Origin: Cranoglanis bouderius
Taxonomy: Eukaryota; Chordata; Actinopteri; Siluriformes; Cranoglanididae
Assembly: GCA_023630585.1 (NCBI GenBank)
Contig: CM042551.1
Coordinates: 6,010,501-6,074,500 of the forward strand
Direction of reading: 5' to 3'
Length of the DNA: 64,000 nt
Within the stretch, counting starts at the first letter, position 1, and each line of letters starts with the position of its first letter. The translations under genes and the position numbers were made by a program. This document shows positions 23,830 through 34,960 of the stretch, one piece after another. A model generated the notes under the pieces. The model made no database searches. It was not told where the DNA came from and was given only the letters and a program-made list of their open reading frames with translations.

Positions 23830-24602
23830 ACAACGATCAGCCATAACAATTAAACCACTGACAGGTGAAGTGAATAACACTGATTATCTCATTAGAAAGG
23901 CACTTGTCAACGGGTGGGATATATTATGTAGCAAGTGAACAGGAAAAATGGGCAAGCATAAGGATCTGAGCAACTTTGACAAGGGCCAGATTGTGATGGC
24001 TAGACGTCTCGGTCAGAGCATCTCCAAAATAGCAGGTCTTGTGGGGTGTTCCTGGTATGCAGTGGTTAGTACCTACCAAAAGTGGTCCAAGGAAGGACAA
24101 CCGGTGAACCCGGGGACAGGGTACAAGGCTCATTGATGTACGTGGGGAGCAAAGGCTAGCCCATCTGGTCCGATCCTGTAGAAGAGCTACTGTAACACAA
24201 ATTGCTGAAAAAGTTAATGCTGGCTATGATAGAAAGGTGTCAGAACACACAGTGCATCACAGCTTGCTGCGTATGGGGCTGCGTAGCTGCAGACCGGTCA
24301 GAGTGCCCATGCTGACCCCTGTCCACAGCCGAAAGCACCACTGGAGCAATGGAAGAAGGTGGCCTGGTTCAATGAATCATGTTTTCTTGTGGGATGAGCA
24401 GGACAAACATGTCCGATTCATGGAGGCCCCACCTTGCAAATTACAGGACTGCTGCTAATGTCTTGGTGCCAGATACCACAGCACACCTTCAGGAGCCTTG
24501 TGGGGTCCATGTCTCAAGTGATCAGACCTGTTTTGGTGGCACAAAGGGGACGTACACAATATTGGCCAGGTGGTTTTAATGTTATGGCTGATCATTTTAT
24601 GT
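23830..24602 (+). mobile_element. Tc1-like element, family B copy 1, internally deleted
   Basis: Terminal sequences CGATCAGCCATAACA and GTTATGGCTGATC are inverse to each other. It carries the same transposon as 41403-42370. The 3' end lies next to a (TA)n array at 24608-24649, which hides the outer boundary. Confidence 0.85.
23948..24560 (+). pseudogene. Tc1 transposase pseudogene lacking the second half of its catalytic core
   Basis: The N-terminus MGKHKDLSNFDKGQIVMARR and the paired helix-turn-helix run to a stop at 24134-24136. Homology resumes in another frame through LLRMGLR to FNESCFL (the first catalytic Asp position reads Asn), then jumps directly to QDKHVRFMEAPP. The segment with the second Asp and the Glu is missing, so there is a large internal deletion near 24402. 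Confidence 0.8.
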
Positions 24603-24603
24603 G

Positions 24604-24607
<4 letters not shown>

Positions 24608-24649
<42 letters not shown>
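24608..24649. repeat. (TA)n microsatellite
   Basis: About 42 bp of TA, possibly grown from the TA target site of the neighbouring Tc1 copy. Confidence 0.93.
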
Positions 24650-24651
<2 letters not shown>

Positions 24652-26100
24652 TCCACATTATTATATGAAATATTAAATCTCAAAAATGTGGAGAACAGCC
24701 ATAGCCATCTAAAGGGTTAAAATGGGAAAATGAACAAAAATTGAGCTGTAGATATTAAATGGATCTACACAGCAGGAAACACTTAATAAAGTGGGGTGAC
24801 ACTGTGTTACATCATCGTTATTATCACCATTATGCCATGCCATGTTTTACATTTTCATCAAATTATAGCTCAGGTGCAGAAGATCTGCTTCCTCTAATTT
24901 AACTCCTGAGTAGATCAATATGTAAGAAGTGCCATATTAATTAAGAAAAAAAACTTTATGACTTCACTAACAGGTTTATTGTAAGGTACACCAAGATGAT
25001 TTATAAATAACATCAGCTTTAAACTGAAGATTCTTCACATTAAACAGATGATTTTTCTGCCATTAATGATGAATGAGCAAAAGAAATCCTAAAGCCCAAA
25101 GTCCTTCAGGCCTAAATCACAGCCAACTGCTACTGGAAGCTGGTTGCCTAAAAGCAGACCTTCTATGGCTTTGTAATATATTTTTCAAAATACTTTCTCA
25201 AGCACTTTATGATCTTTTCTATTAGTCTTTATTGCAGCAGTAAAATTGTTGCCAGTATCTCACTTTCGCAGCTTAATAGCACAATATTTATTGGTGCTAT
25301 TTCGCTTCAACACTCACTCGCTCTTCCTATTCATCTGTCTATTCAAAGGCAATCAGTTCAAATTGCAAAATTTCAGATTGCAATGTACAAGTCTCAGACC
25401 ACCCATGTGATCTAAGATGAAGTTTATATCATAATCTGTATGAAAAATAAGCACTTTTCCAGCCAACTCTGCAACAAACCTAAAGATTTTTTTTTTCAGT
25501 ACCGCAAGTTGTTGTCTGATAAACAATCTGAAAATTAGCTGTGTAAGATTCGCAGAATCACATGCAAATATTTTCATCTGTATGAATGAATCCTTTTAAT
25601 TGTGAGTTCCTATAATGCTGTACAGCTGGGAGGGATGGTATACTCTCTCTCCCTTATCAATCACAGCCAATTGGCCATCTGTGAGCTCATGTATTCTAAA
25701 GAGGACGGATAGTGCTTTCCTCTGAGTGTGTTATGCTGCCCTGTGATGCAGCATGAGCAGCAGTTTGCTAGCTCCATGTGTCCCTGGGAAAGCATGTGTT
25801 AGCTCGTACCCTCCCCGGGTGATCGATGCCATATGATAGGACAGAGGTGGATGGTGGGTGCGAATTGAAAGGTGAACAAATTGGGAAAATAAAAATAAAT
25901 TTTAAATTAAAAAATGCATGTTAATGCATGTAAATCAAACCAAGTGTAACCAAATTTTGGCAGTCACCATTTTGATCAGAATGCATTGTGACACAAATAC
26001 ATATGCAAAGTAGAGATGTAAAGCAATCACATTGTCTGTATTTGTATCAGTATCTTTATTTAGATTTAAACCTGAAGTGGGTGTTGGTTAATGTAAAAGG
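24650..26100. other. no recognisable gene
   Basis: Mostly AT-rich. A slightly more complex block at 25620-25850 (GAGCAGCAGTTTGCTAGC) might be regulatory, but support is thin. Confidence 0.4.
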
Positions 26101-26108
26101 GTGTTTTG

Positions 26109-26213
26109 TTGGTGTGTTTGGTTGGTTGGTTGGTCTGTTGGGGGGGGGGGGGGCTGTTTTGGTTGGTGGGGGGGGTTGGTTGGTCGGTTGGTTGGTTGGG
26201 GGGGTTGGGGGTT
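26109..26213 (+). repeat. TTGG/G-run tract
   Basis: Alternating TTGG units and G runs, including G14 at 26140-26153. Repeated frames on both strands (proline/threonine-rich on minus) are artefacts. Confidence 0.9.
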
Positions 26214-26750
26214 TAGGCATATGTGCAGGACTGTTTTTTTTTTTAATCCCATTCACACCGTTTTTTTTGTTTGTTTGTACCTGTCAGCAATGTTTAGTTC
26301 GTTCTAGTTCCGAAAATATAAACTAGTCGCTAATATAAACTAGTAATTTAAAGCACTGCGACCCTGACCAGGCAGACACTAAGGATGCTGTAAATGCACC
26401 AAGCAGCACTTCATGTTCAGGTTAATAAAAGGTCTTTCACTCTCCCAAGAGCTTCATATGGAACCTACTCACGCCTGCATTATAGTAAAAATCTCCGGCC
26501 CATTTTCAGAGCAACTCTAGTCTCAACCAGATGACCTGTAAACCTGTGAGAACCTTACTGGTAAGCTCTCTTTAAAAAAAAAAAAAAGAAAGAAAGAAAA
26601 GAAATGTGCACCTCCTATTCATATCTGTATTTGGATCTGCTTATAATAATGAATAATACATTTGTAGTTGGTTCCATCCCTATTGCAAAGACCACCACCA
26701 CTTCTACTACTTGCACAGATCATATTGTTATTTTATTTAGCATATCCCCC
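26214..26750. other. no recognisable gene
   Basis: A-rich tract with GAAA units at 26573-26600. Nothing else stands out. Confidence 0.4.
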
Positions 26751-26754
26751 TCCC

Positions 26755-27092
26755 ATGGTGGCTGAGTGGTTAGCCTCGCACCTTCGGGGTTAGGGGTTCG
26801 AATCCTACCTCCACCCTGTGTGCGTGCATGTTCTCCACGTGCTTTGGGGGTTTTCTCTGGGTACTCCGGTTTCCCCCAAAGACATGTGTTGTAGGCTGAT
26901 TGGCATTTCCAAATTGTCTATAGAGTGTGAATGGATGTGTGAATGGAATGTGTGTCCAATTGTGCCTTGTGATGGGTTGGCACCCCATCCAGGTTGTCCC
27001 CTGTCTTGTGCCCCGCGTTCCATGGGATGTGCTCCAAGCTCCCCTGTGACCCTGTGTAGGATAAACGATATGGAAAATGGATGGATGATGGA
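26755..27092 (+). repeat. tRNA-derived SINE with intact pol III boxes
   Basis: A box TGGCTGAGTGG at 26759-26769 and B box GGTTCGAATCC at 26795-26805 match the tRNA consensus, followed by the SINE body (GACATGTGTTGTAGGCTGAT, GATGGGTTGGCACCCCATCC) and a GGATGGATGATGGA tail. It is the best preserved head among the copies here. Confidence 0.88.
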
Positions 27093-27930
27093 TACCCCCC
27101 TCCAAAATGAATGCCTGCCTGCATTGTGTGCCTGTACAGTACTGATAGTGAATATGAAATCCTGAAGACTTGGATTAAAACCAGTACAATGTATGCTAAA
27201 AAAAAAAAAAAAAAAAAGGCAAGTGCAGCTTTTATAACTTAGAGCAAGTGCTTAGACTGTAATCACCCCAAGCAACAGTTTAACTGCAATCACTCCAGCA
27301 GAGCTTTTACTGGCCAATGAGAACTCCCTGCCTGTATGTATCATCCTGCAGCAGTACCTTTAGCGATGGAGTAGACAATCCTGCAGAACTGATGGATGTG
27401 TCATTTGGGGAATCTAGCTGTAGCATTGCCAAGATGTTGTACTCCCTCCCCTGAGTCTTCCATAGTGTGTTCTCCATTCTGCTGCTAACACAGACCTTAT
27501 TCCCTGATGGAGGTATGTGCAGGCAGCTCGTCAGCGCTGGCCGAGTCTCTGTTGCGTGCCTAAGCCAGGCCCAGGCTGCTACACAGCTCCTGGGCCACGC
27601 TCCCTCTGGGACGCAAACTCAGACGCCAGCAGTGGTAAATCTCCCTGGAGCCTTCAGCGTGAAGGATTGGTCCAGAAAGAACAGCCAAAGAATCAGAGGA
27701 AATCAGCCAATATTTCACCAACCTCCAAGAGGGTGGGGAAAGACAGTAGGGCTTGTGGAAAAGTAGGACATTTTGCTCTCAGTTATGTTGAATTCATAAC
27801 ATCTGTCTAGAGAAAGAAGAAAAAAAAAAGAAAGTAGTGATGGAATAAGAAAAATAACTCTAAAGGTGGTAAAATGGTGGATATTTTCCTGGCTGTACTC
27901 TGAAAAAAGTTTTCGTATGAGTTATACCAC
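27093..27930. other. no gene; weak candidate block at 27490-27700
   Basis: A19 run near 27199. 27490-27700 is GC-richer, with CCAGGCCCAGGCTGC, and two overlapping frames are open, but no domain or splice evidence supports coding. Confidence 0.3.
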
Positions 27931-27934
27931 AGTA

Positions 27935-28380
27935 CTGCTTGATTCCAGTTGATGAGAAGATGTTGATTAATTTTATGAAACAGAAGCTCTCATGGTAGTT
28001 CCAGCTTTTTATGGAGGGTGCAGCAATGGAAAGTCTTCAGGATGGAGTACTTGTCTTATTAATTACTAAAAGAAAGGTTGGTGAGGGAATGGCTGTTTAT
28101 ATATGTAAGTGATAACAGGAACTAATTTGTTTCATGGACATTCCCCAATATTAAATGTAAATAGAAATTAATTTTAAAAAAGTATGGTGTGTGGTTCTTT
28201 AATTAATAAGAACAAATTGCTATAGTGTGAGAGGAATAAAACAATTCATGGTGTGTTTTTTTGAAAATAGTTATTCGAAATCGGCCACATCACACCACAG
28301 GATCGTTGATTGTTTTCCTAAAACAGCACACCCCCATGTGTTTCATTCTTTACTTATTATCTTCATGAGACACTAACCAA
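27935..28380. repeat. fold-back repeat family (copy 3), nearly complete left arm
   Basis: The left arm carries CAGGAACTAATTTGTTTCATGG and AGAGGAATAAAACA-type segments shared with other copies. The centre pairs TTGAAAATAGTTATTCG with GATTGTTTTCCTAAAACAGC. The right arm is short. Confidence 0.7.
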
Positions 28381-28389
28381 AATTTTTAA

Positions 28390-28680
28390 TCATAGCAGCC
28401 GTCTTAAAGGAGATATTAAGACATAATCTCCTCTCAGGTGCGCTGTGGAAATCCAGGCCAGTGAGCTTCGGCTGAAGCGTGTGCCTGAAGTGTTGAAACT
28501 TGTGAGGGGGTTCCCGATGGAGATGACAGGTCCTAATGACGGCAAGACAATTGCGCCACACTCGCCGTGTTCTCTCACGTCTGCTCCTCCTGGGGCTGCT
28601 TTTCCACACCTCTTTCTCCTCGTGGCTCCTCGGAGATCTCCCACTTTTCAAAATCGCACTACTGTACCGTGGTGTTGATG
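28390..28680. promoter_or_regulatory. GC-rich candidate element
   Basis: Distinctly GC-richer than its flanks, with frames open on both strands (28445-28678 plus, 28373-28651 minus) and no recognisable protein. Confidence 0.25.
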
Positions 28681-29844
28681 GAGCAGTTTCACAGTTTCTT
28701 TCATAACAGATAATTTGGAGGTTAGCTCAGAGAAGCTGGTCCTGGGTCAGTAGAAAACATTTACCATGAACCTGTCACGTGGATTTATTTAAGAGACGAC
28801 AGATTTCTGTCTTTCACCACCAAAAGTTCAGGTTCTGCTTTAAACTTTGTCATAAATATGAAAACATGTCATATCACTCTATATTAGAGATTGAGCTCTT
28901 AGCATTAATGAGTCACAAACAGACTGGATTTGGTCTGATATAAATTTCATCATCATAACTGCACACATCAGTGCCAACAGGCAGAGAGGAGAACTCTTGA
29001 ACCTGATAACTTCCCCCGTAAGGCACCAGTCTGTCCTACGCATACGTTTAATTGAACAAGCTGTGCTATCAAAAAAGGAACTCAATTTTTTTTATTATTT
29101 TAATAAGACATTGTTCACGGGTCCTCTCATATTTAATTTGATGGCAGAGGAATGGGTGGAAAAAGGAGTGTGATAATTCCGTACTGTGCCATTATGCCTA
29201 GCCCTCCTGGGTTGAAACTAATTGGCACAGGATTAGTGCAGAAGAAACAGAACAATCTTGAGCTCTTCTCTCCTTCTGTGTCAGTGACCAGACCAGAACA
29301 CCCCATTTGTCCAATTTGGTCTCTAACAGCTCCATGGAACAGCGTTGTTTACATTTACACAAGGCTTTTTTTTTTTTTTTTTAGAGCAGGATTTGTACAG
29401 GATATTTTAGGAGTCTTGGCTTCAATCCAATGCATTTACACTTTATTAAATCAATAATACAGCCTCTGCTTTCATGGTGGGATATGATTATTCTTGTAAT
29501 GAATAGGATGTGTAATAGCGTGAAAAACTTTCTTTACCTTCTAGCAAGCTTCATTAGATTTTCTTTTAAGCTAAACTATAAAACACAGTATGCTCTTGCT
29601 TCAGAACAAACTCCAAAAGTCAGATGCAACGGGTGTAGCAGATATTCGAAACGTAGTTGAGACGGAAAGCAACAATGGCGCCAATTTAAAGGTGGAGTTG
29701 ATACACCGTAAATGTAGCTGAAGCTAATTATAAAGAACTTAAATGTTGATATACTTGCCAGCTAGTTATGTACCACCAACTATGTGGCTGAAAAATACCT
29801 AACCTGACCACAGAGAAAACAACAATTAAGTGAATAACAATTCA
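28681..29844. other. no gene; weak candidate block at 29140-29330
   Basis: 29140-29260 holds GTGATAATTCCGTACTGTGC and AACTAATTGGCACAGGATTA. The rest is AT-rich, with a T17 run near 29366. Confidence 0.3.
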
Positions 29845-30170
29845 CTTAATAATTTTTTTTATCCATTTATAGTTATGTTTTATGTTTAATGTGGAATATC
29901 CATAAAAATGAGATCCTGTTCTTACATTATAGCAGCTATAAACAGTTGTTCTCTCAATGTTGTCTCTTTTTTCTCTGTCTTGAAGTTAATAAACCAAAAA
30001 AAAGCAAAACTTGTCACGTTACAGAAATGACAGTGTGGGAAAACTTTAAGGTGCAGCTTTACCTCTGACTGTTACAAAGCGTTGACCCTGGAGACTCCTT
30101 CCAAAAATACTAAATAAACGTCCCCTTACTGAAGACTTCACCATATCACATTAATTACACAACTTTTCAC
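29845..30170. repeat. fold-back repeat family, right arm (copy 4)
   Basis: Same segment order as copy 1: TTATAGCAGCTATAAACAGT, TTACCTCTGACTGTTACAAA, TGGAGACTCCTTCC and a CTTCACCATATC end. Confidence 0.75.
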
Positions 30171-30839
30171 TGCCATTTAGATGAGCATCCCCTGTGTTTT
30201 CCAGCATTTTTTTTTTTCACAGGCTACCTGAAACACAGGATTATGGGATGTAGGTAGAACAGTGAAGGATACATGTATGCTGCCTTCAAAAAATCAGCCA
30301 GATCCTCAGAAGGCAGCATTCTTTACATCTGACTGCATAGAATGACTTGATGCCCTCCTTCCTCTGAATTCACCTTTAGTAGGCAGCGTTGTCACGTTTC
30401 AGAGACGCTCTGTGACTCAGTGTGCTCTAAGTGAGTCATCGGATTCAAAAAAGTTCACGGTATCACATCTTATTCAACATAACACACATTATTCAAGAGT
30501 TTTGTTTGAAGAAGTTAGTAACATAAGAATTATCAGCCATTAGGGATCTAGGTCTAAATGTGGATTTCTAATATAAAGAATATAATATAGAAATAAAATT
30601 AAAAGTGAAATTAGTGATTAAACATGATATTTTCACAAGTTTGTGCATGTCTTTGGTTGGTCAATTGCAATGTCAGTCAGACGGCTTCTTCCTGTAAAAG
30701 TAGGCGGTTCCTGGCCACATTTAGTCTGTTGACAAAACAATACTCAGCTCATGGTTGCGAACCTCTCCAGTCTTCTACAGAATTCATCCATGGATTTCTA
30801 GCTACAGTTTACATTTCACGCTAAATGAACAAATTGAGC
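30171..30839. other. no recognisable gene
   Basis: Nothing distinctive. Confidence 0.4.
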
Positions 30840-31230
30840 AATTCTTCCTCTTCCGCCCAAACTCTTCATAAACAGCACTTTCCTGAGACGCGGCCCATTC
30901 CGCAAACCTGGCAGTTCTCTCCAAACAGATGTTCACCGAGGGCCTAACTTCATTTAAGTAGGAAGAAATATGTTTTTAATTATCAGACCACCTGGGGGGT
31001 TGATGGACCCTGCAAACTCCACGTGGAACAGATGCAGCCATTCTCCTTAATTAAGTTTGATTTCCATTTGACAAATTAAAAAGAATATTCCCACTACTGT
31101 ATCCTGGGTATTTGGGACGCAGGCACTTAAGCGCTGTCAAAGTCAGTCAATATTGGCTGGGTAAGCATTTCATTTGTCACTTTCTTAAAGCTTGATATGT
31201 TGATAATTGCATCAGAGGGCTATAAATATA
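30840..31230. promoter_or_regulatory. candidate conserved non-coding element
   Basis: Contains CTTAATTAAGTTTGATTTCC, GTTTTTAATTATCAGACCAC and GATAATTGCATCAG, a dense set of AT-core homeodomain-type motifs in otherwise complex sequence. Confidence 0.33.
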
Positions 31231-31299
31231 TAGCGTTATGCAGTGAGACACTTGTATTGAGGAATAGCTGTGTTGACAGAGATGACTATAAAGTAAAAA

Positions 31300-31765
31300 C
31301 AAGTCCATTGTCCTGAAGCCATCCAAAGTGCCCCTTTCCTTCTGCTTGTGCCACATGGCCTGGGTTTCATTTCTTCTCTCTCATCCTTTATAGTAACAAG
31401 GCTGTAATCACACACAGACACAAACAGTGAAGCATCCTTATAAAGCCATTCTGCCTGTCACCCGGGCTAAAATAAACAACCTATCATTGCCATATAACAG
31501 CTACACAGATCAGCCTTGTGCGGTCTATGCATAATGGTATAACATCTGGCAACCGTAGAGCCCAAGATAATGCTCTTACCCACGAAGTGGACAGGCTTCA
31601 CAAAACATGGTAAAATATGCAAACGAGGGTCCTTAAGAGCCTCCACAGTGGCTGGTTTCTTGAGTCAGAAGCTAACGATTATTAATTTGAAGGGCGTCTA
31701 ATCTCACCTTGCGGAAACGATTTCAGAGGACCACTCTGTGGTGTGGTCAGAATGTCGATGGGATT
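31300..31765. promoter_or_regulatory. candidate conserved non-coding element
   Basis: Contains TATGCATAATGGTATAAC, AAAATATGCAAACGAGG and CGATTATTAATTTGAAGG. The block stops abruptly at the AT microsatellite at 31790. Confidence 0.33.
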
Positions 31766-31780
31766 TTTTTTTCGGGAGGA

Positions 31781-31787
<7 letters not shown>

Positions 31788-31823
<36 letters not shown>

Positions 31824-31825
31824 AA
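31788..31825. repeat. (AT)n microsatellite
   Basis: About 36 bp, following an A tract. Confidence 0.9.
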
Positions 31826-32089
31826 AATAAAAAAAACATCTCACATTAGCAAAATAATAACCGTGTCAGGGTCGATTCATTTGCTTTTTACTTATTAGAT
31901 CAACCAAGTGAGAAATTGGAGTGAAAGTGTTAAAGTGCATTTTTCGGGATAATCCATGAGACCACTCAGTGGGCTGGAGTAAAAAATGCAGGAACCATTG
32001 CAAACGTATTTCTGCACTGATAACACACTGATGCGTACTGCTATATATTAACCATGTAACAGTTAATTGTGTTGTTTTGCTCTGCTTTT

Positions 32090-32380
32090 GTTTTTTTTTG
32101 TTCGACTGTATCGTTTGGAAAATGATAGCTCTTTAGACGGCCTTACATCTGCGAGCCTGATAGTGAGTGATGTACAGCTTTGTTTGTGTGCTGTAAATCT
32201 CTACGCTTGTCCTCTATGGGAAGATGAAGGCTCGGCATGTCAAGCGCTAAATCATCGGCAGTGGGACGGTGTAGCGTGGGCGGGCCGACAGCACATGATG
32301 GATGAGCGTGTGTCTCTGGGGCCTTGTGTCCAGCCTCTGAGGGGCTACCGGGAAATGGAGAGGAACACGCTCGCTTAACA
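32090..32380. promoter_or_regulatory. candidate conserved non-coding element
   Basis: GC-mixed with GCGTGGGCGGGCCGACAG and CGAGCCTGATAGTGAGTGA. Frames on both strands are open across it but unrelated to any family I know. Confidence 0.27.
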
Positions 32381-33175
32381 TCTGTGTGTATGTGAGAGAG
32401 TGTGTGTGTGTGCTTGATTTGATGTCCCATTTTGTGGCTTGGAAAATGTTAGGATGTACATACAGTATTAGCAACAAGATCAGTCTGATGTAGGTTCTAC
32501 ACCGTCTGGCCAAGTGAGACCTGAGGTGGTTGGCTTGGAGTCCAAAACGTGCTTTCTTTTTTTAAATTCTGACAGGTTTATAATCTCTTTGGGGAAACTG
32601 AGCAAAAGCATCCAAAAGTCACAGTTTGACCGTACAAGTTTGTTTTCTTGTCTAGCAACTTTCACTGGAAAAGACAGCTAGTGCTCTCCAATCAGCCATT
32701 CATGCTGTGACACTGTTGATCCGAGATGTGTTTTGATAAGCTTCGACAGAGAAAAGCTGCTCTCTCGAGACCACAGTGACAAAAAGGCTAAGCTGCAGTC
32801 TGAGAGCTTTGCTCAAATTAGGATATAGATCTAGGACTTTTTTTTTTTCACATATATGTAATCTAACGTCTATTGGGACACAAGTGGGAAAAGTTCCAGG
32901 AGCAGATCTTACTTGTAATTCCAGGTTTTTGCCATCAGTGTCATCAATTAGGTCTTCCATTCTTCCATGCTGTACTCATTTCTCATCATCAAACTGTTCT
33001 TTAGGGTAGTTTTGGCAGTGTATACCAGGGGCAAGAAAAACTCCTTGACTTTTTATTCCCACACTTTAGTCATCAGCAATTCCCACTTACTTACTAGTAG
33101 CACCTTTTTAAAAAAAAAAAAAAAACTAGAGAATGCTGCATGGCATGGTGCACTACCAAACCAGTAAGAGCTAAA
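32381..33175. other. no recognisable gene
   Basis: Ordinary sequence; A15 run near 33111. Confidence 0.4.
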
Positions 33176-33436
33176 TCCTGGATCCAAAGTCTATCCTAGG
33201 AACACTGGGTATGAGATAGAAATACACCATGGATGGGATGCCAGTCTATCACCAGACACTCATTCATACCTAGGGGTAATTTAGAGTGACCAATTCAAGA
33301 TGTTTTTGAGAGGTGGAAGGAGAAATCCACACAGACAACATGTGACAGTACCTAAAGCTCAGGATGGAACCAGGGACCCTGGAGATGTGAGGTGGCCATG
33401 CTACCTGCTGCACCACTGTACTACTCTATGATCCAA
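33176..33436 (-). repeat. tRNA-derived SINE, minus strand, degenerate
   Basis: Read on the minus strand it gives the usual order: GGTAGCATGGCCACC head, GGTTCCATCCTG box, then GGCATCCCATCCATGG and CCTAGGATAG. No intact B box. Confidence 0.6.
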
Positions 33437-33529
33437 CATGTTTTCATTATTTCTACTGCCAGGTGACCCATGCTGTAACTAAATACCCAGAGTGTATTTG
33501 GTTACCGGTCTTGCCAAGGTACCCCGAAG

Positions 33530-33675
33530 GTCTAAAACGGGGATTCCCAAACTTTTTGCAACCAGGGACCTTTTCTAGGCTAACAGAATTTCCAAGGACC
33601 CCCTTATGATCACTGTGTAGATTTAATTTTAAGACCAACAGGCAGATGCATAGCACCATATTAATATATCCAAGC
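33530..33675. mobile_element. hAT-like dispersed-repeat fragment
   Basis: GGATTCCCAAACTTTTTGCA leading into AGGGACC resembles the terminus of a hAT-type repeat. The opposite end is not found. Confidence 0.4.
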
Positions 33676-33683
33676 CATTAAAG

Positions 33684-33832
33684 CAGTGGTCACTAACCCA
33701 GTTCCTGGAGCTCTATCTTCCTGAAGACTTTAGCTCCAACCATAACCGTGCCTGCCTGATCACCTAATCACTGCCTTAAGACTTAAAGTCTTCCAGAAGG
33801 TAGATCTCCAGGAACAGGGTTGGTGACCACTG
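33684..33832. mobile_element. 149-bp hAT-like MITE
   Basis: Begins CAGTGGTCACTAACCC and ends in the inverse GGGTTGGTGACCACTG. About 47 bp of each end pair. Flanking octamers CATTAAAG (33676-33683) and CATTAGAG (33833-33840) form an 8-bp target duplication with one mismatch, as hAT elements generate. Confidence 0.85.
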
Positions 33833-33840
33833 CATTAGAG

Positions 33841-34629
33841 CTTTTATTCCTGAACTTTACACTCACCCTGATGTAGATTTGAAACCCTGTGTAACATAGT
33901 AACATCACAGTTAGATTAAAGTCATTTAAACTTGCTTTCTAGTTATTGAGTTTTAGATGAACCACGTTCCTTTCAAGTGACTAATCAATTAGGTTAGGCA
34001 ATACAGTCAGGGACCTGCTGGATAGCTCAAGTGTTGCTTAACACGGGATCAACAGGAGAAAAAAGAAAGGCCATCACACCTACTCAGAGCTAATCATGTT
34101 CTCGTGGAAAATCAACACCAATCAGATTGAAGAATTGAACAGTGCTGCAGGATAAGCAGAATATCACATATTATTATTCCACCCTTCCAAAAAAAAAAAA
34201 AAAAAAAAGAACATTAATTGAGAAATACAGTTGTAAAGGGCAGAATTATGGTCCATCATCAAATGTGTATGCAAACAAAAAGTCATGGTGAAAGTCAAAT
34301 TAATCTTTGTTACATATTTCCATATATATGGAAATAATACAACTTTTTCTAATTATTTTTTTTTTTTACTGCTATTCTGGAAAGCCTATTTTATCTTTTG
34401 ACCTATAAAGCATTGGCATGTAAACTCGCAGAAAAGTTATTATTGATATTTCACTAGGGAAGATAAGTGTGTAGATCTCTATTTGTATTATTATTTAAAA
34501 AATAAAATAAATAAATAAGAAGAATAATTAGAGGAATAAGAAGAAGAAGAAGAGAAGTGGTATTATGGATTTTTTTTTCTCTTACAATTTTAATTTTAAT
34601 ACTTTCTAACTGATATGGGCAGCTTTATT
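33841..34629. other. no recognisable gene
   Basis: A20 run near 34190; AAT/GAA-rich tract near 34498-34555. Confidence 0.4.
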
Positions 34630-34960
34630 TTTAATAAGGCCTCCTACAAATGCCTAATTATGCCTAATTTTAAGAAGAGGCATTTGGGAGACAGATGTTT
34701 TCTCGTGTTTCTGTCGTCCTGATGGCGAAGCCCACGTCACAGCAAAGAATCTCAGGGATTACCTGCTAGTGTGTTGTGCAAATATACCCACTGTGTCAGC
34801 TAAAAAACAGTAATCATAGACCCCTGCTCTCTGCGTAGTCAATTAAACTTAATATTTGCCTAATTGTTTAAGTAATTACCTCCCTGTGTCAGACACGAAT
34901 CCTGAAAGAGTCTGAGATTTTTACTTAGAGAGAGAGAGACGGATATAAAAGATGGATGTG
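34630..34960. promoter_or_regulatory. candidate conserved non-coding element
   Basis: Direct repeat of TGCCTAATT (34651 and 34661) followed by complex sequence with TTGCCTAATTGTTTAAGTAA. Ends in a GA tract at 34927. Confidence 0.33.

Noticed and set aside
26056..26326. Proline/threonine- or glycine-rich frames
   Set aside because: Translation of the TTGG/G-run tract.
26755..26830. Possible tRNA gene
   Set aside because: A and B boxes are present but no cloverleaf acceptor stem closes, and a SINE body follows directly.
28373..28678. Exon-like frames on both strands
   Set aside because: GC-rich block with low stop density; no splice-site pair or homologous protein recognised.
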